A stretch of 64,000 bases of DNA from the NCBI RefSeq assembly GCF_000429265.1, contig NZ_AUBN01000014.1:1-64000 (forward strand), read 5' to 3'. The notes beneath the pieces are model-generated. The model ran no database searches and was not told where the DNA came from. It worked only from the letters and a program-made list of their open reading frames with translations. The stretch's first letter is position 1; every line of letters starts with the position of its first letter. This document shows positions 54,156 through 63,342 of this stretch, piece by piece. Origin of the DNA: Actinomyces gerencseriae DSM 6844. Lineage in GTDB: Bacteria; Actinomycetota; Actinomycetes; Actinomycetales; Actinomycetaceae. The position numbers were made by a program, and so were the translations under genes.

Positions 54156-55831
54156 GTCAGACCTTCCTGGGCATGCCGGCGGTGCCGGACGCCGAGTCCC
54201 GTGCGACCCGCACCGGCGGGTGGCGCACCACGGTCGAGATCCCCGACGACACGCTGCGGTGGGGCGAGACCTTCCCGGCCGCGGCCCACAAGACCCTCCG
54301 GAACACCCAGCTGCGCCGCAACCTGGGCCACGCCACGCGCACCATCCGGAACAAGCGGGCCGTGCGAGTGGAGGAGATGCCGGACTGGGAGGAGCTCCGC
54401 CGGGCCGCCAGCGCCGTCAAGAACGAGGTCATGAGCCATCTGCCCGAGCTGCTCGAGCGCTTCGAGGCCAACGTCGCCGCGCGCGGCGGCATCGTCCACT
54501 GGGCGCGCGACGCCGCCGAGGCGAACCGGATCGTCACCTCGATCATCAGGTCCAAGGGCGTGGACGACGTCGTCAAGATCAAGTCGATGGCGACCCAGGA
54601 GACCAACCTCAACGAGCACCTCAAGGCCGAGGGCATCACCGCCCACGAGACCGATCTGGCCGAGATGATCGTCCAGCTCGCCGACGACATGCCCTCCCAC
54701 ATCGTCGTACCGGCCATCCACCGCAACCGCTCCGAGGTGCGCGGCATCTTCCTGGATCGCATGGGCGATGCCCCGCCGGACCTGTCCGACGACCCGGTCG
54801 AGCTGGCGGGGGCCGCCCGCACGCACCTGCGCAAGAAGTTCCTCCACGCCCCGGTGGCCGTCTCGGGCACCAACATGGGCGTGGCCGAGACGGGCACGGT
54901 CTCGATCTTCGAGTCGGAGGGCAACGGCCGCATGTGCCTGACCCTGCCCGACACGCTCATCACCCTCATGGGCATCGAGAAGCTCGTCCCCCGTTTCCAG
55001 GACATCGAGATCTTCTCCCAGTTGCTGCCGCGCTCTGCCACCGGCGAGCGCATGAACCCCTACACCTCCATGTGGACGGGGGTGACGCCGGGCGACGGTC
55101 CGCAGGAGTTCCACCTCATCCTCATGGACAACGGGCGCACCCGGACGCTCGCCGACCCGATCGGGCGGGAGGCCCTCCACTGCATCCGCTGCGGGGCCTG
55201 CATGAACATCTGCCCCGTCTACCAGCACGTGGGCGGCCACGCCTACGGCTCGGTCTACCCGGGCCCCATCGGCGCCATCATCACGCCCCAGCTCACCCAG
55301 GGGCTGGCCGACGACGATCCGGTGCACACGCTGCCCTTCGCCTCCTCGCTGTGCGGGGCCTGCGGCGAGGCGTGCCCGGTGGGCATCGACATCCCGACGA
55401 TCCTCATCCACCTGCGAGCGCGCACCGTCGATGTCAAGCGCAAGGTGCTCCCGGACATGTGGGATGTCGCGATGAGCGCCGCCCGACCGGCCATGAGCAG
55501 CGGTCGGCTGTGGGGCCTGGCGGAGAAGGCCGTCAAGGCGTCCCGGCTCGTGGGCCGCGACGGCAGGATCGGCGCGCTGCCCTTCCCGGCCTCCATGTGG
55601 ACCGGGGCCCGCGACCTCCCCGAGGCGCCGAGCGAGAACTTCCGCGAGTGGTGGGCCCGCACACATCCGGAGGCGGCGGCGCCCGGATCGTCGGCGAGGT
55701 CCACGACGCCGGCCGCCGCGGCCGCCACGACGGCCGCGCGATCCACCGCCCCGGCCGCCGCGACGCCGTCGCCGTCGGCACCGGCGGGCCCGACGCCGTC
55801 GGCCGGAATCGGTCACGAGGAGGAGAAGTGA
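54152..55831 (+). CDS. lutB: Lactate utilization iron-sulfur protein LutB
   Basis: A 559-residue protein. The N-terminal DUF162-like domain has RGGIVHWARDAAEANRIV, KSMATQETNLNEHL and SGTNMGVAETGTVSIFESEG. Two 4Fe-4S motifs follow, CIRCGACMNICPVY and CGACGEACPVGI, then a helical end. The last 60 residues are an Ala/Pro/Thr/Ser-rich tail absent from typical LutB, ending GHEEEK. It is the electron-transfer subunit of the LutABC L-lactate oxidase complex. It overlaps lutA by 4 bp and lutC by one base (TGATG). Confidence 0.94.
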   Translation: MSQTFLGMPAVPDAESRATRTGGWRTTVEIPDDTLRWGETFPAAAHKTLRNTQLRRNLGHATRTIRNKRAVRVEEMPDWEELRRAASAVKNEVMSHLPELLERFEANVAARGGIVHWARDAAEANRIVTSIIRSKGVDDVVKIKSMATQETNLNEHLKAEGITAHETDLAEMIVQLADDMPSHIVVPAIHRNRSEVRGIFLDRMGDAPPDLSDDPVELAGAARTHLRKKFLHAPVAVSGTNMGVAETGTVSIFESEGNGRMCLTLPDTLITLMGIEKLVPRFQDIEIFSQLLPRSATGERMNPYTSMWTGVTPGDGPQEFHLILMDNGRTRTLADPIGREALHCIRCGACMNICPVYQHVGGHAYGSVYPGPIGAIITPQLTQGLADDDPVHTLPFASSLCGACGEACPVGIDIPTILIHLRARTVDVKRKVLPDMWDVAMSAARPAMSSGRLWGLAEKAVKASRLVGRDGRIGALPFPASMWTGARDLPEAPSENFREWWARTHPEAAAPGSSARSTTPAAAAATTAARSTAPAAATPSPSAPAGPTPSAGIGHEEEK

Positions 55832-56481
55832 TGGATGCCCGCACCGCCATCCTGGCACGCGCCCGCGACGCCATCGCCCGCTCCCAGCGCGGCCCGGCCC
55901 GGCCTGTTCCGCGCGACTACATCCGCGTCGGCGAGCACGCCCCCGGATCCCCGCCGGTCGTGGCGGACATGGTGGACAAGCTCGAGGACTACGACGCCGT
56001 CGTGCGCACCGAGTCCGCCGATGCCGGGATCGCCGAGGCGATCGACGACCTGCTGGGCGAGGCGCGACTCGTCGTCGTGCCGACCGGGCTGCCCGAGGCG
56101 TATAAGCGGGCCGCCGCCCGGTCCGGGCGCGAGCTCGTCGAGGACTCCCCCGAGCAACCGATCGCGACTCTCGACCTGGACCGCGTCGACGCCGTCGTCA
56201 CCTGTTCGCGGGTCGGCATCTCCATCTCGGGCACCATCGTGCTCGACGGCGAGCCCGACCAAGGGCGCCGGGCGATCACCCTGGTGCCGGACAGGCACGT
56301 GTGCGTCCTGGAGCGCGAGTCGATCGTGCCGACCGTGCCGCAGGCGGTGGACGTGCTCGGCGAGCACCCCGCCCGTCCCATGACGTGGATCGCGGGCCCG
56401 AGCGCGACGGCCGACATCGAGCTGGTGCGCGTCCAGGGTGTCCACGGCCCGCGCAACCTCGGCGTCGTCATCGCGCACTGA
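55831..56481 (+). CDS. lutC: Lactate utilization protein LutC
   Basis: A 216-residue LUD (DUF162) domain protein. VVPTGLPEAYKRAA, DRVDAVVTCSRVGISISGTI and the late PMTWIAGPSATADIELVRVQ, then GVHGPRNLGVVI, are the conserved core. GAGGAGAAG before the ATG is a strong ribosome site. The third gene of lutABC; the complex replaces or supplements LldD in lactate oxidation. It is followed by an inverted pair of 22-bp repeat units that can fold into a hairpin. Confidence 0.94.
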   Translation: MDARTAILARARDAIARSQRGPARPVPRDYIRVGEHAPGSPPVVADMVDKLEDYDAVVRTESADAGIAEAIDDLLGEARLVVVPTGLPEAYKRAAARSGRELVEDSPEQPIATLDLDRVDAVVTCSRVGISISGTIVLDGEPDQGRRAITLVPDRHVCVLERESIVPTVPQAVDVLGEHPARPMTWIAGPSATADIELVRVQGVHGPRNLGVVIAH

Positions 56482-56533
56482 GCGCCGCGGGCCTCCTCCC
56501 CCTCCCGTCCTCCTCTCCGTCCCTCTCCCTCGC

Positions 56534-56585
56534 CGAGATCGGTCGAGTTCCGGCTCGAGATCGGTCCGGTTGCGCACCGATCTCG
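56534..56585. repeat. 22-bp repeat array E with inverted units (hairpin)
   Basis: CGAGATCGGT occurs at 56534 and 56556, then ACCGATCTCG at 56576. The 56556 and 56576 units form a perfect 10-bp stem with a 10-base loop, a plausible lutABC terminator. Confidence 0.82.
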
Positions 56586-56648
56586 ACGAAGGAGGGCGGG
56601 ACGCTCGAACTCCGCACGCGGAGCCACGAGCGGCGTCAGAATCGACAT

Positions 56649-57527
56649 ATGGCCCCTACTCAGCCCTCGGCCGTCTCGCCTCCCTCCTCCACGCAGCCCA
56701 TCTCGCCCTCACCCCCGGCCGCCCCCGCGTCGGAGCGCCCCGGAGCCGAGCGCGCCCGCCCCGCATCGGACGCGAAGGAGCGTCGGGAGGCTCTCGTCTC
56801 CCACCTGCGGGCTCAGGGCAGCACCTCGGTCGCCGACCTGCCCCGGCTCTTCGGGGTCTCCATCGAGACCATTCGCCGCGACCTGCGCCTTCTGGAGTCC
56901 ACCGGACGGATCCGGCGCTCCTACGGGCGGGTCGCCGCCGCCGACTCGGGCTCCTTCGAGTCGAGCCGCGAGTTCCGCATCTCCCACCTCGTCGACGAGA
57001 AGGAGCGCATCGCCCGGGCGGCCGTGGAGCACCTCGGCACCGCGGAGACCGTTTTCCTCGATGAGGGCTTCCATCCGCTCCTCGTCGGCCGCGCCCTGCC
57101 CGCCGACCGCGATCTGACCATCGTGACCGCCTCCCTGCCCACCGCCATCGAGCTCGCGGAGAGGCCCCGAACGCAGGTCGTCGTCATCGGCGGCAGAATC
57201 CGTCCCATCACGCTGGCGGCGGTGGAGCGCTGGGCCACCCGCATGCTGCGGGAGATGGAGCCGGACCTCGCCATCGTCGGGGCGAACGGCGTGAACGAGG
57301 AGGGCTGGTTGACGACGCCGCACGCCTCGGTCGCGGAGGTCAAGGAGACGGTCCTGGCGACCGCTCACCGTGCCGTCTTCGTCGGCAGCCACACGAAGTT
57401 CGGTCACTCGACCTTCGCCCGCTTCGGACACGTCCGCCAGCTCGAACGCGTCATCACCGGCCGCGAGCTGCGGTCCTCCACCGCCAGGCGCCTGACCGAG
57501 CTCGGCGCCGTCATCGAACGGGTCTGA
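56649..57527 (+). CDS. DeoR-family transcriptional regulator
   Basis: A 292-residue regulator. A Pro/Ser-rich N-terminus of about 45 residues precedes the helix-turn-helix (TSVADLPRLFGVSIETIRRD, then LRLLESTGRIRRSYGR). The DeoR effector domain follows: VEHLGTAETVFLDEGFHPLL, TIVTASLPTAIELA, VVVIGGRIRPIT, MEPDLAIVGANGVNEEGWLT and a late VGSHTKFG. It likely senses a phosphorylated sugar or polyol and controls the downstream permease and mannitol dehydrogenase genes; a role at lutABC is less likely. Start is ATG 56649 with a weak ribosome site. Confidence 0.88.
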   Translation: MAPTQPSAVSPPSSTQPISPSPPAAPASERPGAERARPASDAKERREALVSHLRAQGSTSVADLPRLFGVSIETIRRDLRLLESTGRIRRSYGRVAAADSGSFESSREFRISHLVDEKERIARAAVEHLGTAETVFLDEGFHPLLVGRALPADRDLTIVTASLPTAIELAERPRTQVVVIGGRIRPITLAAVERWATRMLREMEPDLAIVGANGVNEEGWLTTPHASVAEVKETVLATAHRAVFVGSHTKFGHSTFARFGHVRQLERVITGRELRSSTARRLTELGAVIERV

Positions 57528-57882
57528 GCCAGGGGCGCCGCCCCCGGTAGCACGGGAAGCACTCGAGCAGTCGTCCGATCGGGCAGGAACGGTCGGTGCG
57601 ACCATCCGCCGGTGGCCGCTCGGACCGCTTGCGACGGGGCGCGCGCCGGCACGCTCCAGGCACTATCACGGGCAAGAATCGCATGACGGAGGCCGAATCA
57701 CGACGACGATGCACGGCGCGCGCCGGCACCGGCTCGCGGCGATGACGAGTGCCCCGATGAACGACGACCGGTCACGCATCGGTCGAAACCGGTCATCTCA
57801 CGGGCCGAGCCGCGGTCGCAGACTCGGATCAACGGTCCTCGGGGCCGCGACAACGCCGTCATCCACCAACGAAGGTCCTCCG
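57528..57882. other. 355-bp spacer before the MFS permease gene
   Basis: No repeat or gene is seen. It probably holds the promoter of the permease and dehydrogenase genes. The ribosome site CGAAGG is at about 57871. Confidence 0.5.
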
Positions 57883-59205
57883 ATGCCCAGTTCCAACCGT
57901 TTCATAGCCGCGGTGCAACGCACCGGCTTCCCCACCGACCTCACCGTCGGATTCCTCGCCGTCATCGTCTTCGTCATCGGAGACGGCATCGAGGCCGTGT
58001 GGATCACCACCTACCTGTCCAGCGCCGACGTCGGCTTCACCGTCTCGCAGGCCTCCTCGATCGTCACCTCCTACGGCGTCATCGTCGCGATCGCCGCCTT
58101 CCTGTCCGGCGCGCTGTGCGACGCCCTGGGCTGCCGCAAGGTCATGCTCATCGGCCTGGTCTCGTTCCTGGTCTTCGACGCCCTGTTCATCGCCGTCGGC
58201 CTGCCCAGCCACAGCATGCATCTCCTCCTGCTCTTCTACGGGATGCGAGGCTTCGGCTACCCCATGTTCGCCTACGGGTTCCTCACCTGGACCATGATGG
58301 TGACGCCCCCGGCCCGCCAGTCCTCGGTCTCCGGGTGGTTCTGGTTCGCCTTCTCCCTGGGCATGCAGCTGCTCGGCTCCTACCTGTCCAGCCTCGCCCT
58401 GCCCGTCATCGGCCACGTCCCGACCCTGTGGGCCGGGTGGTCGCTGGCCGCCGTCGGCGGGGCGGCCGGCATGCTCTTCCTGCGCCTCCACCCGTCATCG
58501 GCCCTGACCCGGAACCGGTCGGTCCTGGAGTCGATCGGCTCGGCCGTCTCCGTCCTGTGGCGCTACCCGAAGGTCTCCATCAACGGGATCGTCAAGATCA
58601 TCAACCTGTCCGGCCAGTACGGCATGCAGGCCTATTACGTCGTCTACCTGCACAAGGTCTTCGGCATGCCGGAGTCCCAGGCGATCCTGGAGTTCTCCAT
58701 CTTCGGGTTCGTCGCCATCGTCGGAGACATCTTCTGGGGCGTCATGGGCGACCGCATCGGCTGGCGCAACACCCTGCAGTGGGCGGCCACCCCGATCACG
58801 GCGATCGCCCTGGTCTACATCTACGTCATTCCGCTCATCGCGGGTCCGAACTTCCTCCTCATCGCGCTGGGCACCTCGGCCGTCGGCATCGGCCTGAGCG
58901 CCCACGTGCCCACCACGCCGCTGATCACCGCCCACGCGCACGGGGAGACCGGCAACGCGCTGGCGATCCTCAACCTCGGCGCCGGCCTGGGCGCCTTCGT
59001 GGGCCCCGCCATCGTCTCCGCACTCCTCGGCGACGAGAACACCGCCTCCGGGTACTTCGCCGTCGCGATGGCGCTCGCCGGTCTGTACGTCATCTCCTTC
59101 CTCCTCTGCTTCACCCTCAAGCTTCCGGGCAATGCCCGGGTGCTCGACACCGCTCCCGCCATCTCCGACGATGAGACGGCGCCCGCAGCGCCCACCAGCG
59201 CCTGA
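57883..59205 (+). CDS. MFS transporter, polyol-permease type
   Basis: A 440-residue major facilitator with 12 predicted helices. It has the RPTDLTVGFLAV-like start PTDLTVGFLAVIVFVIGDGI, a conserved loop 2-3 motif (GALCDALGCRKVMLIG), FYGMRGFGYPMFAYGFLTWT in helix 4-5 and GDIFWGVMGDRIGWRN in the second half. The layout matches the actinobacterial polyol permease group. It would import a sugar alcohol, probably mannitol, arabitol or sorbitol, for the dehydrogenase 197 bp downstream. Codirectional with the DeoR gene. Confidence 0.85.
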   Translation: MPSSNRFIAAVQRTGFPTDLTVGFLAVIVFVIGDGIEAVWITTYLSSADVGFTVSQASSIVTSYGVIVAIAAFLSGALCDALGCRKVMLIGLVSFLVFDALFIAVGLPSHSMHLLLLFYGMRGFGYPMFAYGFLTWTMMVTPPARQSSVSGWFWFAFSLGMQLLGSYLSSLALPVIGHVPTLWAGWSLAAVGGAAGMLFLRLHPSSALTRNRSVLESIGSAVSVLWRYPKVSINGIVKIINLSGQYGMQAYYVVYLHKVFGMPESQAILEFSIFGFVAIVGDIFWGVMGDRIGWRNTLQWAATPITAIALVYIYVIPLIAGPNFLLIALGTSAVGIGLSAHVPTTPLITAHAHGETGNALAILNLGAGLGAFVGPAIVSALLGDENTASGYFAVAMALAGLYVISFLLCFTLKLPGNARVLDTAPAISDDETAPAAPTSA

Positions 59206-59268
59206 CCGCTCGCGGGGCCCATTCGGCCTCAGAGCCCTTCCAGCTCCAAGACCCATCAGACCCCTTCG

Positions 59269-59356
59269 ACCCGCACCACCGGCCAACCGCAGACTGAGAC
59301 CGACCCCGCACTCAACGCGCACCACCCCCTCGACCCGCACCACCGGCCAACCGCAG
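59269..59356. repeat. Direct repeat CGACCCGCACCACCGGCCAA, about 64-bp spacing
   Basis: Two copies of CGACCCGCACCACCGGCCAACC, at about 59269 and 59333, lie between the permease and dehydrogenase genes. Confidence 0.75.
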
Positions 59357-59401
59357 AAGACACAGCAGACACATCGCGCACATCAGAAAGGGACCCCGAT
59401 C

Positions 59402-60895
59402 ATGCCCACCACCCCCGCCCTCAGCACCCTCGCCCCCGACTACGACCGCTCCGCGATCACAACCGGGATCGTCCACATCGGCGTCGGCGGCTTCCACCGC
59501 GCCCACCAGGCCATGTACATCGACCGCCTCATGCGGGAGGGCCTCAAGTCCGGCGCCCCGGGCAGCACCGGGCCCGGCGCCCCGGGCACCTGCCTGGATT
59601 GGGGCATCTGCGGAGTCGGCCTCCTGCCGGGCGACGCCCGCATGCGCGACGCGCTCGCCTCCCAGGACCACACCTACACCCTCACCCTCAAGCACCCCGA
59701 CGGGCACCACGAGTCCACCGTCATCGGCTCGATCCACGACTACCTCTTCGCCCCCGACGACCCCGAGGCCGTCCTGCGCCTCATGGCCGCACCCGCCACG
59801 CGGATCGTCTCCCTGACGGTGACCGAGGGCGGCTACAACATCGACGACGCGACCGGCGCCTTCCGCGCCGAGTCGGACGGCGCCCGTCACGACGCCGCCC
59901 ACCCGCACGAGCCCTCGACCGCCTTCGGCTACATCGTCGAGGCGCTTCGCCGTCGTCGAGAGGCCGGCATCATCCCCTTCACGGTCATGAGCTGCGACAA
60001 CCTGCCCGGCAACGGCAGGATCGCCCGCACCGCCGTCGTCGGGCAGGCCGCCATGAGCGACCCGGCCCTGGCGACGTGGATCGACGAGCACGTCTCCTTC
60101 CCCAACTGCATGGTCGACCGGATCACGCCCCAGACCACCCCGGAGGACATCGCCGAGGTCCGCTCCGAGCTGGGCATCGAGGACGCGTGGCCGGTGGTGT
60201 GCGAGCCCTTCACCCAGTGGGTGCTCGAGGACGACTTCCCCGCTGGCCGCCCGCCGTACGAGGAGGTCGGGGTGCAGATGGTCGACGACGTCGTGCCCTA
60301 CGAGCTGATGAAGCTGCGCCTGCTCAACGCCTCCCACCAGGGGCTGGGCCACTGGGGACGTCTGCTCGGCATGACCTACGGGCACGAGGCCGCCGCCGAC
60401 GACGACATCGCCACCTGGGTGCGGACCTACCTGGAGCGCGAGGCACTGCCGCGCCTCCTGCCGGTGCCGGGCATCGACCTGGCGGAGTACGTGGACACGC
60501 TCTTCGAGCGCTTCACCAACGCCTCCATCGCCGACACGCTGGAGCGGCTGGCCTTCTTCGGCCCCAGCGGCATGCCCAAGTTCGTTCTGCCGACGGTGCG
60601 TGACAACCTCGCCGCCGGCGGGTCGATCCGACTCGGCGCCGCCCTGTGCGCCGCCTGGTCGCTGGGTGTGCTCGGCACGGATGAGAACGGCCGGCCGATC
60701 CCCCGGGTCGACGACCTGCGCCCCCTGGCCGAGCGGCAGGAGGCCGGGGACGAGACCGCGTTCATCGCCGACGAGGAGATCTTCGGGGACCTCGCGGACA
60801 ATGAGCGCTTCCGCACCACCTACCTCGAGGAGCTCGCGGCACTGCGCTCCCAGGGGGCGCGGGCCCGCATGCGGGCGCTCGTGGCGGATGTCTGA
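59402..60895 (+). CDS. Mannitol 2-dehydrogenase-type polyol dehydrogenase
   Basis: A 497-residue long-chain NAD-dependent polyol dehydrogenase. The N-terminal Rossmann domain has IVHIGVGGFHRAHQAMY. The central DWGICGVGLLPGDARM, SLTVTEGGYNID, SCDNLPGNG and EPFTQWVLEDDF are conserved, and the catalytic K-x4-N-x2-H is KLRLLNASH (Lys304, Asn309, His312). A short Gly/Pro insertion (SGAPGSTGPGAPGT) near residue 50 is unusual. It likely oxidises mannitol to fructose; arabitol or sorbitol are alternatives. ATG follows GAAAGGG. Confidence 0.9.
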   Translation: MPTTPALSTLAPDYDRSAITTGIVHIGVGGFHRAHQAMYIDRLMREGLKSGAPGSTGPGAPGTCLDWGICGVGLLPGDARMRDALASQDHTYTLTLKHPDGHHESTVIGSIHDYLFAPDDPEAVLRLMAAPATRIVSLTVTEGGYNIDDATGAFRAESDGARHDAAHPHEPSTAFGYIVEALRRRREAGIIPFTVMSCDNLPGNGRIARTAVVGQAAMSDPALATWIDEHVSFPNCMVDRITPQTTPEDIAEVRSELGIEDAWPVVCEPFTQWVLEDDFPAGRPPYEEVGVQMVDDVVPYELMKLRLLNASHQGLGHWGRLLGMTYGHEAAADDDIATWVRTYLEREALPRLLPVPGIDLAEYVDTLFERFTNASIADTLERLAFFGPSGMPKFVLPTVRDNLAAGGSIRLGAALCAAWSLGVLGTDENGRPIPRVDDLRPLAERQEAGDETAFIADEEIFGDLADNERFRTTYLEELAALRSQGARARMRALVADV

Positions 60896-61364
60896 GCGGG
60901 CGTCGGACGTCCCTCCCGAGTCGTAGCGCGCGGAGGCACCGCCCGGGCGGGGCGACGCGGCGTGCATGCCCACGGGCGGCCTGCCGACCACGGGGCACGG
61001 GCCGGCCAGGACGTCGGCACCAGCGGTACGGGCACTGCGAGTCGCACCGACCACGGGGCACCGCCCTGGCCGGGCGACGACGTCCGGACCGCTTGTTCAC
61101 AGGACTGTCCTCGGGGAGCGGGCTCGCGGTCGTACCCGGCGGCGCATGGTCGTACCTTGTGCCGCGCGGTCGTACCTCCGGGCTCGCGTTCGTCCCTCCC
61201 GGGCGCTCTAAGGTTCGACCCGGCGCACAAGAGCACGACCGCGCGGGGCCGGGCACGACCGCGCAGGCCCGAGCACGACCGCGCGGGGCCGGGCACGACC
61301 GCGCAGGCCCGAGCACGACCGCGCAGGGCCTGCGCGCGACGCAGGCCCGGGGTACAAAGGAGTC
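60896..61364. other. 470-bp spacer holding mirror repeat array III
   Basis: No gene is supported. The right half is the mirror repeat array; AAAGGAG for the next gene lies directly before its ATG. Confidence 0.6.
61129..61320. repeat. Mirror-symmetric 20-bp repeat array III
   Basis: GTCGTAC cores at 61129, 61149 and 61169 and a degenerate one near 61188 face GTTCGAC at 61213 and GCACGAC at 61233, 61253, 61273, 61293 and 61313. Spacing is exactly 20 bp and paired cores share one centre near 61204. The right arm has six units and the left four; right-arm cores share a changed base (GCACGAC), which suggests recent amplification of one arm. Confidence 0.85.
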
Positions 61365-62042
61365 ATGGCCCGTTACGCCACGCGCAGTGAGCCGCGTTCA
61401 CCGGTCGTCCCGCCCCTCCGGCTCGCCGACCTCGAACCGGGCGCCGCCGGAATGCTGCGCGCCGGCGGCTACGTGGACCTGACCCGCCTGACCGGCATCG
61501 ACATCAGCGGCGCGGACCTGGCCGGCCTCGAACTGAACGAGTGCGAGCTGGTCGATATGCGAGCCGACAGCGCGCGATTGGTCGCATGGCGTGTCACCAG
61601 CACGCGGATCGAGCGCCTGAGCGCCTCCGAGCTGACCGCCCAGCGCTCCTCGTGGCGGGAGGCGACGCTGGCGTCATCCCGGGTCGGCGCACTGATCATG
61701 CACGACACCCAGTGGCGCAGTGTTGCGGTGGAGGGCTGCAAGATCAGTTTTCTGAATCTCGGGGGTGCGAACCTGCTCGACGTCGTCGTGCGCGACTGCG
61801 TCATCGACACCCTCGATCTGACCGCAGCCGTGCTGAGCCGAGTCGCGTTCGAGGACTGCCGGGTGGGCGTGCTCAACGTGCGACGGGCGCGCATGAGTGA
61901 CACGGATCTGCGGGGGCTGCGCCTGGAGGTCCTGGAGAGCATCGACGACGCCGGGGGCCTGCGCAGGGCGACGGTCTCAAGCGCCCAGCTCGCCGCGCTC
62001 GCACCGGCGCTGGCCGCCCACACGGGTCTGCGAGTGCTGTAG
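61365..62042 (+). CDS. Pentapeptide-repeat-like protein
   Basis: A 225-residue soluble protein. From about residue 40 it has spaced A(D/N)LxxL/xxC-type repeats: GIDISGADLAGLELNECELV, LNLGGANLLDVVVRDCVIDT, LDLTAAVLSRVAFEDCRVGV and RARMSDTDLRGLRLEVLES. These suggest a right-handed beta-helix. Function is unknown; pentapeptide proteins include DNA-gyrase protectors and effectors, but nothing here points to one. The ATG is very close to AAAGGAG (two-base spacer), an unusually short gap that may lower translation. Confidence 0.75.
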   Translation: MARYATRSEPRSPVVPPLRLADLEPGAAGMLRAGGYVDLTRLTGIDISGADLAGLELNECELVDMRADSARLVAWRVTSTRIERLSASELTAQRSSWREATLASSRVGALIMHDTQWRSVAVEGCKISFLNLGGANLLDVVVRDCVIDTLDLTAAVLSRVAFEDCRVGVLNVRRARMSDTDLRGLRLEVLESIDDAGGLRRATVSSAQLAALAPALAAHTGLRVL

Positions 62043-62082
62043 GGATGCGCCGAGCGCCCGCGGCCCATCGGGCCCGACGGCA

Positions 62083-62960
62083 TCAGGGCGAGCCCGTGCC
62101 CAGGTCCGCCACCGCGCCCCGCGCCCCTGTCGAGGCGGGCATGCCGGCACGAGTCGGGCCTTCCAGCCCAAGTCCGACGGCGCCGTCGTCGGACTCGCGC
62201 GAGAACGTCGAGGTCGTCCCGCTACCGGCCCGCCGTCGTACCGTCGTCGAGCCGGCCGTCCCGGTTCGACCGTCCCCACCGGCTGGTGCGCGCGGCCGGG
62301 ATGACACCCCTCCCGTGTCGCGACCAGTGGGCCGTCGTCCCCACCACCGGTGCGCGGCCGGGATGACGACCGGCAGCACGGAGATGGCGACGATGACGAG
62401 CACAACGCCCTCGATCGAATCCGCGATACCGGGGATGCCCGACAGAAGCACGCCGATCGCCGTCATGGAGCCGACCCACGCGATCGCTCCGATGATGTTC
62501 CAGGTGACGAAGCGCCGATAGGGCATCCGCGCAGTCCCGGCCGCGAAGGGCTCATAGGTGCGCACCACCGGCACGAAGCGCCCCAGTACGAGGGCGAGAC
62601 GCCCGTAACGGGCGAAGAAGGCCTCGGCCGCCTCCAGGCGGTCGGTGCGCAGGACACGAGCATCGTCGCGGAACAGTCCGCGCCCGCAGCGCGAGCCGAG
62701 CCAGTAACCCGCCTGGTCCCCGGCGATCGCCGCCGCCAGGCACACACTCACGACCCGCCACAAACCCGGCCCCAGCGATGTGTGGAGGACGACTGCCATG
62801 ACCAGCAGCGAGTCGCCGGGCAGGAAGGGAACAGGACACCCGACTCGACGAAGACGATGACGGCCATGCCGGCCAGTAGCCGGGGACCCAGGGCCATGAG
62901 CAACGCCCCGGCGTCGGAGACGGTGCCGATGAGATCGACGATCCTGCTGATGGCGTCCAC
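62083..62960 (-). pseudogene. DedA-family membrane protein gene with a -1 frameshift
   Basis: The N-terminal 45 residues or so (MDAISRIVDLIGTVSDAGAL, then GMAVIVFVESGVLFP) and the following FLPGDSLLVMAVVLHTSL, AIAGDQAGYWLGSRCGRGLF, YGRLALVLGRFVPVVRTYEP and FVTWNIIGAIAWVGSMTAIG are classic DedA (SNARE-associated/VTT) sequence. They lie in different frames: between VLFP and FLPGDS one base is missing near 62826 (TTCCCTTCC where TTCCC-N-TTCC is expected). DedA proteins are lipid scramblases of the envelope. The C-terminal 60 residues beyond HRWWGRRPTG read into a repeat hairpin. The frameshift may be real or a sequencing error. Confidence 0.75.
62150..62195. repeat. Second copy of the AGTCCGACG/CGTCGGACT hairpin element
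   Basis: CGAGTCGGGC at 62150-62159 is followed by AGTCCGACG (62171-62179) and CGTCGGACT (62187-62195), the same order and similar spacing as at 51336-51400. The outer right arm is not conserved. It overlaps the 3' end of the dedA frame. Confidence 0.65.
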
Positions 62961-63126
62961 ATGCGCTCCTCGCGACGACTCGACGCCGCCGGGCGGCAGC
63001 GCGCAGGACGAGCCTCGGCCACCGTCCTGTGCCGGGACTTTGACGACGGCATGCCTCCGCCCTGACTCTCCCTGAGACAGGGGCTCTCTCGCGCCCCGAG
63101 GCGGGCCGCCGGCTCCGTCGAACCGG

Positions 63127-63158
63127 ACCGATCTCGACGCGGAACCCGACCGATCTCG
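63127..63158. repeat. 22-bp repeat array F (two ACCGATCTCG units)
   Basis: Units start at 63127 and 63149, 22 bp apart, with a degenerate third (CCGATTGACC) near 63168. They lie between divergent dedA and lldD. Confidence 0.8.
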
Positions 63159-63342
63159 AGCCGGAACCCGATTGACCAGGGCGGCCGAGTCGATTGGAGC
63201 GACCGGCAGGCGCGAGACAGGTGAGGCATTCCTTGCTCATAGGCCGTTCGTCCCGCTAGGATCGCATGGCCGTCGGCGCGGTGGCAACCATGCGCGTCCG
63301 CAGCACTGTCCTGTCAACTCGATGACGAGGTCCGATACCGCC

